64,000 nt of DNA from an uncultured Paracoccaceae bacterium. Lineage in GTDB: Bacteria; Pseudomonadota; Alphaproteobacteria; Rhodobacterales; Rhodobacteraceae. Shown piece by piece: positions 27,586 to 35,442 of the stretch (positions within the stretch are counted from its first letter, which is position 1; every line of letters begins with the position of its first letter). The stretch spans positions 1,550,001-1,614,000 of the forward strand of contig CANNCO010000001.1 in NCBI GenBank assembly GCA_947503175.1, read 5' to 3'. A program made the translations under genes and the position numbers. A model generated the notes under the pieces. The model was not told the DNA's origin. It made no database searches and was given only the letters and a program-made list of their open reading frames with translations.

Positions 27586-28071
27586 TCACCCCTGGAAAGG
27601 TTGGATTTTGTCGACCGAAAGGGCGTAGCCGATCTGTGCGAGGTGGGTCGACATCGCGGAGACGCCGAACATCCCGGTCACATGCACCGGCGCGAATAAA
27701 CCCCGGGACTCGTAGGGGTCTTCCGTCGTCACGAACACCAGTTGGTTCGCCGGCGGCGGCGGGACGTGGATACAGGCACCAGCGTAAGGCACGAGAATGA
27801 ACGCGGTGACCGCCATGCCTTCGTGGTCAATGGGGACGATGAAGCCGGGCAAACGGACAGTCTTGCCGTTCCAATCCGAGCGGACACCGGATGACGCGGG
27901 CTGAAGGCGGGACAGGTCCGGGCCGTTATGGTCGATCAGGCCACTTAAGGTGCGTGGCACTGTCGTCTCGCCTTCCGGCAACAGATCGTCCCAGTTTAGA
28001 TCGATGACCTTGTCAGCAAGAGCGGCCTGCGGCGCGAGCGTCGCAGCGCCCGAGCATTGCGCCGTGTCCAC
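27586..28071 (-). CDS. DUF3299 protein, second copy, last gene of Zur operon
   Basis: A DUF3299 domain of about 161 residues: LPGFIVPIDHEGMAVTAFIL, then GACIHVPPPPANQLVFV and a conserved end (LAQIGYALSVDKIQPF). It parallels the protein encoded just upstream, and two DUF3299 proteins end the Zrg-type zinc operon. The start is unclear: GTG 28071 gives only a weak export signal (GAATLAPQAALA), and a better basic N-region (VKVWTRRNAR) is in another frame, so a one-base indel is possible. The frame itself stays open further upstream inside the previous gene. Confidence 0.75.
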   Translation of the reverse strand: MDTAQCSGAATLAPQAALADKVIDLNWDDLLPEGETTVPRTLSGLIDHNGPDLSRLQPASSGVRSDWNGKTVRLPGFIVPIDHEGMAVTAFILVPYAGACIHVPPPPANQLVFVTTEDPYESRGLFAPVHVTGMFGVSAMSTHLAQIGYALSVDKIQPFQG

Positions 28072-28075
28072 ACCT

Positions 28076-28579
28076 TCACCACTCGTAAATCTCCATTGTT
28101 TCCACGGACAGCGCGTATCCGGTCTGGGCCAACTCCGTGGACTGCAACCGGGTATGCATCGTCCCGACGACCCAGACCGGGTCCCAGAGCCCGTCGCTTG
28201 GCCACGGGGTCTTTGCCGTCGCAAGCACCAGTTGGTTCGGCGGTGGCGGCGGCACATGGATGCAGGCGCCGACATAAGGCACCAGAATGAAGTCGGTCAC
28301 GCCCTTCGTCCCGATCTCGAGGGGGATGATGAAGCCGGGCATTCGGATAAGGGCGCCATCGAGCTTTTCATTGAGCTTCGTGGCGTTGGCGTCGAAGATC
28401 GGACTCCAGGTGTCGTTGATCTCGTCCAATTCGCCTTCACCGATGATCTCGGCATAGGGGACGCCCGGCGGGATCAGGTCATTCCAGCCGATTTCCAGCG
28501 GCGTTCCTGCAAGGGACGGCGTGGCGAATGCCGTGCCGGCAATCCCGCCCGCGATCATATGTCGGCGTGTCATCCTCAT
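28076..28579 (-). CDS. DUF3299 protein with Tat signal, Zrg-type zinc operon
   Basis: ATG 28579 overlaps the stop of the permease gene (ATGA) and gives 167 residues. The N-terminus MRMTRRHMIAGGIAGTAFAT is a twin-arginine signal. The mature part is a DUF3299 domain with MPGFIIPLE, GACIHVPPPPPNQLVLA and LAQTGYALSVETMEIY. The His/Cys of GACIHV are candidate metal contacts. In Vibrio cholerae, proteins of this family are part of the zinc-regulated Zrg system; that link is from knowledge of the family. Confidence 0.85.
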   Translation of the reverse strand: MRMTRRHMIAGGIAGTAFATPSLAGTPLEIGWNDLIPPGVPYAEIIGEGELDEINDTWSPIFDANATKLNEKLDGALIRMPGFIIPLEIGTKGVTDFILVPYVGACIHVPPPPPNQLVLATAKTPWPSDGLWDPVWVVGTMHTRLQSTELAQTGYALSVETMEIYEW

Positions 28580-29826
28580 GTGCGCACCATCATACCATCG
28601 GCAAGCGAGAGACGATAGGCACGGACCGCGGGTACAAGGCTCACAATTGCGCCAGCGGCCACGACGCCAAGCAAGACCCAAAGCTCGCGGAGGGTCGGTG
28701 CTTCAATCGGCAACCACAGGCCGAAAGCGTTGTCGATCATCGGTTGAGCCACAAACAGCCCGAGGTACAAAAGAAGCATACCTATCAGGGCGCCCACCGC
28801 CGCCGTCAGGACAGCCTCAAGCACCAGGAGACCCATGATCGTGGTGGGGCGTGCTCCCATGGCGCGGAAGATCGCCATTTCCCGCCGCCGTTCGTTCAGG
28901 CTGGAAAAAATCGTCGCCATCATGCCGATCAGTGCGGTGACAACCACCATGGCCGATACACCCAGAAGGGCCGTTTCTGCGATCCCGACAATCGCCCAGA
29001 GCTCCTGTAGAGCGACACCGGGCAGGATGGCCAGCAGCGGCTCTTCCGGGTACTCGTTGATCGCACGCTGCAGGGCGAAGGTCTGAAGGGGGCTCTCGAC
29101 GCCGACCAAGGCCGCCGTCACCGCCTTCGGGGTCAGGTCCATCCGGCGGATCACATCGACCGGCGTGGACTGGCCGGGGATCTGCGCGCCATTCCGCCAG
29201 TCAACGTGGATCGCCTCGATGGCCTCCATGCTGACGATCACGGTTCGGTCGACCGGGGTTCCGGTCTTTTCGAGAATGCCGGAAACGCGAAACGGCTGAT
29301 CCTTGTGTTCCGCGAAAGACGCAATACCGTGCGCCACGATGATTGGGTCGCCGGTAGTGTATCCAAGCGTTGCCGCCACATCCGCTCCGATCACCGTGTC
29401 GAACAGATCGGCCATCACGGCGCCTTCGGCGACCTCCAGCCCGCGCCCCTGCCGATACCTGTAGCGGTCAAAGAACTCGACCGTGGTGCCCATGACCCGG
29501 AACTGGCGATGGCTGTCGCCCAGCGAGATCGGGACGATCCAGTCGACCTCGGGGCGCGCCGCGATGTCCTGATAGCTTTGCCAGGTGACGTTGTTCGTGG
29601 CGTTGCCGATCCGGAAGACGGAATACAGCAGAAGCTGAACCGACCCGGAGCGCGCACCCACGATCAGGTCAGTGCCGGAGATCGTGTCGGCGAAGCTTGC
29701 CTTGGCGCCTGTGCGCACCTTTTCGACCCCGAGAAAGAGCATGACAGAAAGCGCAATCGCCAGCACGGTCATGGCGACGGTCAGCACCCTTGCGCCAAGC
29801 GACCCGATGGCAAGTCTGAGGATCAT
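28576..29826 (-). CDS. FtsX/MacB-type ABC permease of the zinc operon
   Basis: A 416-residue permease with one N-terminal membrane helix, a large periplasmic MacB-like domain (about residues 40-265) and three C-terminal helices. The cytoplasmic FtsX motif is MATIFSSLNERRREMAIFRAMGA. It overlaps the ATPase gene by four bases upstream and the DUF3299 gene downstream. With the ATPase and DUF2796 protein it matches the Zrg-type system rather than LolCDE. Confidence 0.88.
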   Translation of the reverse strand: MILRLAIGSLGARVLTVAMTVLAIALSVMLFLGVEKVRTGAKASFADTISGTDLIVGARSGSVQLLLYSVFRIGNATNNVTWQSYQDIAARPEVDWIVPISLGDSHRQFRVMGTTVEFFDRYRYRQGRGLEVAEGAVMADLFDTVIGADVAATLGYTTGDPIIVAHGIASFAEHKDQPFRVSGILEKTGTPVDRTVIVSMEAIEAIHVDWRNGAQIPGQSTPVDVIRRMDLTPKAVTAALVGVESPLQTFALQRAINEYPEEPLLAILPGVALQELWAIVGIAETALLGVSAMVVVTALIGMMATIFSSLNERRREMAIFRAMGARPTTIMGLLVLEAVLTAAVGALIGMLLLYLGLFVAQPMIDNAFGLWLPIEAPTLRELWVLLGVVAAGAIVSLVPAVRAYRLSLADGMMVRT

Positions 29827-30521
29827 GCCGCCTGCCTTTCGATATGGGCGATGTCCTTCATGGCGACAACACGGTCGAAACGCGCGCCAAGGCGAGGATC
29901 GTGGCTGACCATCAAAAGCGTCGTGCCATGGGCCCTTACCTGCGCGAACAGAAGGTCGAGAAAGGCCGACTGGCTTGTCTCATCCAACGCCGATGTCGGT
30001 TCGTCGGCGATGATGATCGGGGGTCGCCCGATCATGGCCCGCGCGACGGCAACGCGCTGCTGCTGTCCCACACTGAGAGCGGCGGCTTTCTCTGTGAGCA
30101 AGTCCGGGAGGCCCAGAGCCCCACACAGGCTCCGGGCTTCGGCGCGAGGGTCGGCCACACGGCCGCGTCGGGAAGGCGCAAACCGGAGCGGCAGGAGTAT
30201 GTTGTCGAGGACCGAGCCAAAGGGCAGCAGATTGAACTGCTGGAAAATCATCCCGATCTGCTCGGCGCGAAACCGGTCACGCGCACCGCCGGACAAGTCG
30301 GACGACGGGGTGCCTGCAACTGTGACGGAGCCCGCGCTCGCCGAAACGGTCCCGCAAATGAGCGAGAGAAGCGTGGATTTGCCCGATCCGCTTTCGCCCA
30401 ACAAAAGAACGGTCTCACCCGGCATCACCGAGAAATCCGGTACGGAAAGCGCGAAGGACGCCCGCCCCGGCCAGCGGAAACGAACGTCCTTCAACGCAAG
30501 GATCGGATCGGTCGATGTCAC
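29823..30521 (-). CDS. MacB/LolD-type ABC ATPase of the zinc operon
   Basis: A 232-residue ATPase: Walker [10 protein letters not shown]-loop MIFQQFNLLP, signature LSVGQQQRVAVARAM and Walker B IIIADEPTSALD. The FQQFNLLPFGSVLDNI segment is typical of the LolD/MacB group that pairs with FtsX-type permeases. It starts two bases after the stop of the DUF2796 gene and its stop overlaps the permease start. Confidence 0.9.
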   Translation of the reverse strand: MTSTDPILALKDVRFRWPGRASFALSVPDFSVMPGETVLLLGESGSGKSTLLSLICGTVSASAGSVTVAGTPSSDLSGGARDRFRAEQIGMIFQQFNLLPFGSVLDNILLPLRFAPSRRGRVADPRAEARSLCGALGLPDLLTEKAAALSVGQQQRVAVARAMIGRPPIIIADEPTSALDETSQSAFLDLLFAQVRAHGTTLLMVSHDPRLGARFDRVVAMKDIAHIERQAA

Positions 30522-30523
30522 GC

Positions 30524-31135
30524 TCAGAACATGCCGCGCAGGTCGAGTGTCGGATCGTCGCGCTCGACTTCGAACGCCTGTGCGCCGGACGCCGTCACGA
30601 TCTGTACCTCCAGTTCGCGGGCGTTCTCGAACGTGTCGAAATAGGCAAAGGTGATCTCCGACAGCGCGCCCGGATTGCCACAGGTCAGCACGTATTCGGC
30701 ATGGAACTCGCTATGGCCGGCCTCCGGTGCGGCGTGTTCATCGTGAGCGTGGTCATCATGGCCATGCTCGTCCTGATCGTGCGCTTCAGCATGCTCCTCG
30801 TGGTTATGGCCTTCATGCGCGCCGTCGCTTTCCAGTTCGGCACTGGCCTGGATCACGCTGCACTCGGCCGCTGCGGGCAGCACAAAAAGATCAAGCGGTT
30901 TCGCGAGCGTTGCGACGGCGGCGTCAATCGCCGCCCGATCACCGGCACTCTCGGCGACATACTCGAAACCGACGATATCGGCACCGGGTGCACGGAGTTC
31001 GATGGCGACCGTATCGCCTTCGACCGCGATGTTCAGTTCACCGACACCGTGTTCATGGGCACCCATTTCGCGGCTCTCGTGGGCAAACGCCGGGGTGGCA
31101 AGTAGGGTCAGACAAAGGGGAATTGCGCGTTTCAT
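30524..31135 (-). CDS. DUF2796 (ZrgA-type) periplasmic zinc-binding protein
   Basis: ATG 31135 gives 203 residues with a Sec signal (MKRAIPLCLTLLATPAFA) cleaved before HESREMGAHEHGVGELN. The DUF2796 core follows (FEYVAESAGDRAAIDAAV). Between about residues 105 and 145 is a tract dense in His, Asp and Glu (GAHEGHNHEEHAEAHDQ, then HGHDDHAHDEH), a typical metal-binding stretch. It is the first structural gene after zur and behind the Zur box, so it should be made under zinc shortage. Confidence 0.88.
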   Translation of the reverse strand: MKRAIPLCLTLLATPAFAHESREMGAHEHGVGELNIAVEGDTVAIELRAPGADIVGFEYVAESAGDRAAIDAAVATLAKPLDLFVLPAAAECSVIQASAELESDGAHEGHNHEEHAEAHDQDEHGHDDHAHDEHAAPEAGHSEFHAEYVLTCGNPGALSEITFAYFDTFENARELEVQIVTASGAQAFEVERDDPTLDLRGMF

Positions 31136-31164
31136 GGCAAGCCTTTCAGGTCGAGCAGGTTGGG

Positions 31165-31551
31165 TTAAGCAGCACAGGTGCTGCAATGGCCGTGAAGTTC
31201 GAAGATGTGCTGCGTGGGCACGAAATTGCTGTCCGCGATCAGCGATGCGAGTTTCGGCATCAACGACCCACCATCGTGTTCCTCGACCAGTCCGCAATCA
31301 TCACAGATGGTCAGAACAGGCAGGCTTTTTTCGTGGTCGCAGCGGCAAGGTACAAAGGCCTTGAGCGATTCCAGCTTATGCGCCCGCCCCTGATCGGTCA
31401 GCGCAGTCAACGCACGATAAACGGTTGGAGGGGCGATATCAGGCTCATCCTTCTGAAGTTGACCGAGTATCTGGTAGGCCGTCATCGGGGCTTCGGACAA
31501 TCTCAGCACGCCAAGAACATCAGCCTGTCTGATTGCAGCTTGCTTGCGCAT
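31165..31551 (-). CDS. zur: Fur-family zinc uptake regulator Zur
   Basis: A 128-residue Fur-family protein, starting at MRKQAAIRQADVL; the GAGGTGA site upstream favours ATG 31551 over ATG 31572, which would lie at the operator. The winged helix is at residues 15-60 (APPTVYRALTALTDQGRAHK). The dimer domain has ICDDCG and CSTC, the structural zinc cysteines, and HGHC at the end. The short length and the zinc-type operon it heads indicate Zur rather than Fur. It is probably autoregulated through the palindrome 25 bp upstream. Confidence 0.9.
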   Translation of the reverse strand: MRKQAAIRQADVLGVLRLSEAPMTAYQILGQLQKDEPDIAPPTVYRALTALTDQGRAHKLESLKAFVPCRCDHEKSLPVLTICDDCGLVEEHDGGSLMPKLASLIADSNFVPTQHIFELHGHCSTCAA

Positions 31552-31575
31552 CGACTTCACCTCGCAGTTCAAGAG

Positions 31576-31599
31576 TTTGCTATTTTATAAAATAACAAA
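31576..31599. promoter_or_regulatory. Zur box
   Basis: A perfect 14-bp palindrome TATTTTATAAAATA (31581-31594) is extended by TTTGC on the left and ACAAA on the right, giving a 24-bp dyad with only the one-base gap position imperfect. It is 25 bp upstream of the zur start and is the only AT-rich dyad in the region. Its size and symmetry fit a Fur-family operator; with the downstream genes, Zur is the natural ligand. Confidence 0.8.
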
Positions 31600-31844
31600 T
31601 GGCAAGTGTCGAAAATACCGAGCGGAGGATGGTCTCGCCCGAGGCAGCCATCAGCGGGCACCGCAGCATGGGCTGGCCAAGCTACGACGGGTGAATCGCA
31701 AGGAGTTGGCATGCCCATGCAGGCGCCAAGCCGGTTCGTAAGGCCGTGCGACGCATGACATCTTTTCGTCCACCGTGTCAGAGAACAGTACGCCCGGGGC
31801 CACCATTCGATCCGGCGGTTGCCTTGCGCAGAAAAAGCTTCCGA
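31600..31844. other. Gap without a recognisable gene
   Basis: This 245-bp stretch between the Zur box and the end of the TetR gene has short open frames on both strands but no ribosome site, family match, tRNA-like fold or repeat that I can see. Confidence 0.4.
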
Positions 31845-32426
31845 TCAGGTGTTGAGTTCCATGGCAAACTGCTCCTTGAGAAGCCGTTTTGCATAATCGG
31901 GTTCCGATGACGGCTCGCCCAGGATCAGTATCCCCGCCAAGCCATCCATCAGCACGCTCAGCCGCCAGGCGGACGCGGCCGGATCGGGACACTCGCCATG
32001 GCCCGCTTCAACCAGTCGATTTATCACGCGGACAAGGACTGCGTGCCAGGTCCGATAGGCTTCTTTCACCGCGCTTGCCATCTGGGGGTCGCGACGCGCC
32101 TCTTCGATGGCGTTCAGCCAGAGACCCCAATGCTGCCCCCCCGGATCGTCCGCCAACCAAGCGGTCAAACTGTGAACGAGATCATCATCTTTTGCGCCTG
32201 CGAGCATACGGTCGACATCTTCGATCTCGGCAAGGACGAATGTTCGAACCGCCTCGGCCCGCAGTTCGCGCCAACCCGGGAAGTAGTGGTGAAGAAGCCC
32301 CGAACCGACATTCAGCTTGCGGGTCACATCCCGCGTTGCGGCATAGCCGAGGCCCTTCTCGACGATAACCTCGTAGGCCGCCTTAACGATCTGGCGACGG
32401 CGCTCTGCCCCGGACAAACGTGCCAA
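31845..32426 (-). CDS. TetR-family regulator (BetI-like)
   Basis: The TTG at 32426 is preceded by AGGAGG at six bases and gives 193 residues beginning ARLSGAERRRQIVKAAYEVI, as in BetI-type repressors. The helix-turn-helix is in YAATRDVTRKLNVGSGLLHHYF. The C-terminal domain fits the TetR_C_6 type. The longer frame from another TTG at 32471 would start inside an operator. It is divergent from the amine oxidase gene and probably represses both through two tandem palindromes. The inducer may be an amine or its aldehyde; this is inference. Confidence 0.88.
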   Translation of the reverse strand: MARLSGAERRRQIVKAAYEVIVEKGLGYAATRDVTRKLNVGSGLLHHYFPGWRELRAEAVRTFVLAEIEDVDRMLAGAKDDDLVHSLTAWLADDPGGQHWGLWLNAIEEARRDPQMASAVKEAYRTWHAVLVRVINRLVEAGHGECPDPAASAWRLSVLMDGLAGILILGEPSSEPDYAKRLLKEQFAMELNT

Positions 32427-32455
32427 ACTCTTCCTCCTTGACAAGTCGGCCCATG

Positions 32456-32487
32456 TTGAGCATCTGCTCAATTGAGCACTTGTTCAG
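32456..32487. promoter_or_regulatory. Tandem 16-bp palindromes, TetR operators
   Basis: TTGAGCATCTGCTCAA (32456-32471) is a perfect inverted repeat with a 2-base centre. It is followed with no gap by TTGAGCACTTGTTCAG (32472-32487), the same motif with minor changes. The pair lies 30 bp from the TetR start and 15 bp from the amine oxidase start. Confidence 0.75.
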
Positions 32488-32502
32488 TACAGGGAAAGCG
32501 AG

Positions 32503-33900
32503 TTGGAAAAGGATGTCAAGGTTGTCGTGGTCGGCGGAGGTGCGGCGGGGCTTGCCGCCGCTGTTGAACTCGAATGCCGCGGCGTAAGCTGCCAGGTTCT
32601 GGAAGCTCAAACCCGCCTTGGCGGACGCGTGCATAGCGTTTCTGGCGGCACCGAAGGCTGCTTTGATCGCGGCGCGCAGATGGTGAACGGCGATATGTCA
32701 GCCGTTCTTTCCATTGCGCGAGACATTGGACTGTCGTGTTCCCCCGTCCCGTCGACAGGTGAAGATCTGGTCGTCCTCGGCCAGGACGTTTGCCCGCGTC
32801 GGGACCTGCTGTCGAACGATGAATTCGAGGCACTCTTGCCGGCGCATGTGGCCCGTTGGACGTCACCCAAAGAGGCGCTGCGCACCCTTTGGCGGGCGCA
32901 TACGTGGTGGACAACACCCTGGGAAGACTTTGGCGAGGCGAAGCGCGGTCTTCATCGGCTGGTGTCGGGGACGAAAGCCCCCCGTGGCAGCCTGGCCGAG
33001 GCCATCGGTCGAATGCTGCTTTGTCCTGAAGACGAAGCGATGGTCAGGACCATGGTGTGCGAGCAATACGGTACGACGCCCGAGACCCTGGATGCGGTCG
33101 CCATCGCGACGGGCCTGGACCGGTACGCATCCGAACGCCCGGACCTGGAGTTTCACTTTCCGCAGGGGCTGGGTGCGATCATCAACGCACTTGCAGCCCA
33201 GCTCGCCCACGCGCCTATGCTCGGTTCGCCGGTGGACCGGATCGACGCAGGGCCGGATGGTGTCACGCTGCGCGGAGGCGACCGCACCTGGTGCTCAGAC
33301 TACGTAATCGTCGCTGTCCCGCCCACGGTTGCGCGAAAAATCCGGCTGAACGGTGATCGCAAAGACGAACTCAAACAGACCCTGGACGCCTTCCAGGCCG
33401 GTGACCTGATCAAGTCAGTCGTTGTTTACGATGCTCCGTTCTGGCGTTGGAACGGGCGGAGCGGCCGCGTGTCCTTTGCCGATCCGGTTGGGCTGGAGAT
33501 CGTCGACGCAAGCTACGACGACGGAGGCCGGCCAAGACTTGCGGCCTTCCTTGGCGGGCCGACCGCCAGACAAAGAGCATCTCTGCCCGAAGAAGCCCGT
33601 CAGCGGCTCCTGCTTGAGGACTTGAGCCGAGCGTTCGGCAAGGAGGCAATGCACCCCCGCGCCGTTACCGAGGCTGTCTGGGTCGATGATCCTTGGTCAG
33701 GAGGCGGTTACAACGCGAGTGTGAAGCCGGGATATCGTGCCGATGCGGCTGCGCGGCTTGCGGGCTGGCCCGGCCGCCTGAGGTTCGCCGGTGCGGAGCT
33801 GGACGGCTCCTTTGCCGGATATGTGGAAGGGGCGATCCGCAGCGGACGGAAGGTCGCTTCCGGAGTTGCCGGGGATCTGAGCGGCGCGGTCCGGTCGTGA
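32503..33900 (+). CDS. FAD-dependent amine oxidase (flavin monoamine oxidase family)
   Basis: A 465-residue flavoprotein: the FAD motif VVVVGGGAAGLAAAVEL is at residues 7-23, followed by RLGGRVHSV, and the C-terminal FAD-contact region FAGAELDGSFAGYVEGAI. The central domain (FPQGLGAIINAL) is of the monoamine oxidase type. It should oxidise an amine to an aldehyde with release of ammonia and hydrogen peroxide. The start is TTG, with AGGGAAAG upstream; both this gene and its regulator use TTG. The substrate is unknown. Confidence 0.85.
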   Translation: MEKDVKVVVVGGGAAGLAAAVELECRGVSCQVLEAQTRLGGRVHSVSGGTEGCFDRGAQMVNGDMSAVLSIARDIGLSCSPVPSTGEDLVVLGQDVCPRRDLLSNDEFEALLPAHVARWTSPKEALRTLWRAHTWWTTPWEDFGEAKRGLHRLVSGTKAPRGSLAEAIGRMLLCPEDEAMVRTMVCEQYGTTPETLDAVAIATGLDRYASERPDLEFHFPQGLGAIINALAAQLAHAPMLGSPVDRIDAGPDGVTLRGGDRTWCSDYVIVAVPPTVARKIRLNGDRKDELKQTLDAFQAGDLIKSVVVYDAPFWRWNGRSGRVSFADPVGLEIVDASYDDGGRPRLAAFLGGPTARQRASLPEEARQRLLLEDLSRAFGKEAMHPRAVTEAVWVDDPWSGGGYNASVKPGYRADAAARLAGWPGRLRFAGAELDGSFAGYVEGAIRSGRKVASGVAGDLSGAVRS

Positions 33901-33950
33901 TGGCGTCGGGTGCGCAGCACTTGAAGACCTATTAAGAGTGGAGAAAAAAG

Positions 33951-34034
33951 ATGAAAAGAAAGCAACGCGTTAGGTTGGCAATTCTGGTTGCGGTCGCTGT
34001 GGCCGTGTTCGTTGCCATCACGGATACCAACTGA
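33951..34034 (+). CDS. 27-residue single-span membrane peptide
   Basis: ATG 33951 has a GGAG site at 33940-33943. The frame encodes 27 residues: a basic start (MKRKQRVRL) and then a hydrophobic run of Ala, Val, Ile, Leu and Phe, ending TDTN before TGA. This is the make-up of a small inner-membrane protein. It lies 50 bp after the amine oxidase and one base before an ATG (34036) in frame with the DUF6151 gene. Conservation cannot be checked here. Confidence 0.55.
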   Translation: MKRKQRVRLAILVAVAVAVFVAITDTN

Positions 34035-34077
34035 CATGGTTTCAGAACGCAAAGCGGCATTCTCACGGCCAACAAGG

Positions 34078-34725
34078 ATGGGGCAGATGCCAAACCGCTT
34101 GAACCTGTCCTGCCGATGCGGCGCCGTCCACGGTCACGTCGCGGTTGACGATCTGTCGGCCCTGCCGCGTTACGTGTGTTACTGCAGGGACTGCCAGGCC
34201 TTCATTCACCATCTTCTGGGCCGCTCGAACGATGTTCTCGACATCAGCGGCGGAACCGAGGTCTTGCACGTAACGCCGGCCAGCCTTCACCTGCGACGCG
34301 GCAGCGAACACTTGCGATGCCTGGATCTGAGGGGTGGCGGAACGCTTCGCTGGTTCACCGCGTGCTGTGCAAGTCCCATCGGAAGCACGCCGAAATACTG
34401 GGGGTTTCCGTTCGTCAGCCTCGTTGCCGCGTTCATCCGCGACATGCCGGACGAACCTGTGATCGGACCCATCCGCGGGCGTCTGAACCTCAAGCACGCC
34501 CATGGCGATGTGGCGCCGTTGGAAAAGGACGCTCTGCCCGTCTTCAGGATGCTTCTCGGCACAGCCCGGACCATCCTGACCGAACGCGTCTCCGGCAGGC
34601 ACCGGGCAACACCCTTTTTTCTGCCAGATGCGTCAGTGCCGGTATCGCCCCCACACACGCTCACTGCGCAGGAACGCCGGCGCGCCTATGGCGTTCCATC
34701 AGATGGCAACGCCGGATCGCCCTGA
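34078..34725 (+). CDS. DUF6151 family protein (GFA-like zinc-binding fold)
   Basis: About 215 residues. Cysteines are arranged as in the GFA/DUF6151 zinc-binding fold: CRCGAVHG, VCYCRDCQAFIHHLLG and WFTACCASPIGSTPKYW. Related GFA proteins act on glutathione adducts of aldehydes, but this family's function is not known. Starts at 34036, 34078 and 34087 are all possible; the family normally begins just before the first cysteine motif, which favours 34078 or 34087. It follows an amine oxidase that would produce an aldehyde, which may be relevant. Confidence 0.8.
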   Translation: MGQMPNRLNLSCRCGAVHGHVAVDDLSALPRYVCYCRDCQAFIHHLLGRSNDVLDISGGTEVLHVTPASLHLRRGSEHLRCLDLRGGGTLRWFTACCASPIGSTPKYWGFPFVSLVAAFIRDMPDEPVIGPIRGRLNLKHAHGDVAPLEKDALPVFRMLLGTARTILTERVSGRHRATPFFLPDASVPVSPPHTLTAQERRRAYGVPSDGNAGSP

Positions 34726-35025
34726 CGGTTCACGCGAAGAAACCTGCGCAAGTTGGCCGGACCGAAGACAAATCCAACAGACAGACAGATGGGGGCCACG
34801 CGAGACAATGAAACGAACTGCTCGTTCGCCATGGTACTGGGATGGCGTGACTGCCCAACGCGCTGTGATGACCAGCTCTGCGACCCAGACACAAGCGTTC
34901 TGCGCCGGCACACCGAGGCTATAGGCCTTGCAGCCCCTGCTGCGCGCGACCGCTCTGAGCCCAATTTGACAGATGCTGCGGGGTGCGCGAACGGCGGCTT
35001 TCACGATCAAGTCTGATAAAGACGC
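34726..35025. other. Gap without a recognisable gene
   Basis: About 300 bp between the DUF6151 gene and the MerR promoter. No frame has both a ribosome site and family-like composition, and there is no clear hairpin or repeat. Confidence 0.4.
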
Positions 35026-35056
35026 TTGACCTAAAGCAGCTTCAGGTCGGTATGAA
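35026..35056 (+). promoter_or_regulatory. MerR-type promoter with 19-bp spacer and operator dyad
   Basis: TTGACC (35026-35031) and TATGAA (35051-35056) are separated by 19 bp, the over-long spacing typical of MerR-activated promoters. The spacer region is covered by the dyad ACCTAAAGCAGCTTCAGGT (35029-35047), with arms ACCTxAAGC and GCTTxAGGT. It sits 24 bp before the MerR gene, so the regulator activates its own operon. Confidence 0.8.
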
Positions 35057-35079
35057 CCTGAGTGAAAGGGTGCGGCCGC

Positions 35080-35442
35080 ATGAAGATTTCAGAAGTAGCT
35101 GAGCTGACCGGGCTCAGCGTTTCAACGATACGCTTTTATGAGAAATCCGGACTCTGTCCGTTCATCCAACGCGGCGCAGACGGAAAGCGCAGGTTTTCAA
35201 AGACGGATGCCGACTGGCTGGAGTTGCTGGCATCACTGCGCGCAACTGGGATGCCCATGTCTGAGATGCGCACGTTCGCCGACTTGTACGCATCAGGCAA
35301 TGCAACAATACCGAAGCGCAGGGCGGCGCTTCTAGCACACCGACAAAGCCTTGAGGCTCGACAAGCGGAGCTGGAACGCTGCCGAGCAATCCTCGACCGA
35401 AAACTGCAAAAGTACGATGAGATAATGAAGGATCAGACATGA
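35080..35442 (+). CDS. MerR family transcriptional regulator
   Basis: A 120-residue protein with an N-terminal MerR winged helix (MKISEVAELTGLSVSTIRFYEKSGLCP, RRFSKTDADWLELL) and a C-terminal coiled dimer helix (LLAHRQSLEARQAELERCRA). Only one cysteine lies in the effector region, so a metal-thiolate sensor is less likely than a small-molecule sensor. ATG 35080 is preferred over an in-frame GTG at 35062 since it begins the domain. Its stop overlaps the SDR gene (ATGA). Confidence 0.9.
   Translation: MKISEVAELTGLSVSTIRFYEKSGLCPFIQRGADGKRRFSKTDADWLELLASLRATGMPMSEMRTFADLYASGNATIPKRRAALLAHRQSLEARQAELERCRAILDRKLQKYDEIMKDQT

Noticed and set aside
28576-30521. LolCDE lipoprotein export or MacAB drug export
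   Set aside because: The operon contains zur, DUF2796 and two DUF3299 genes and no MacA or second Lol permease, so the zinc system is the better fit.
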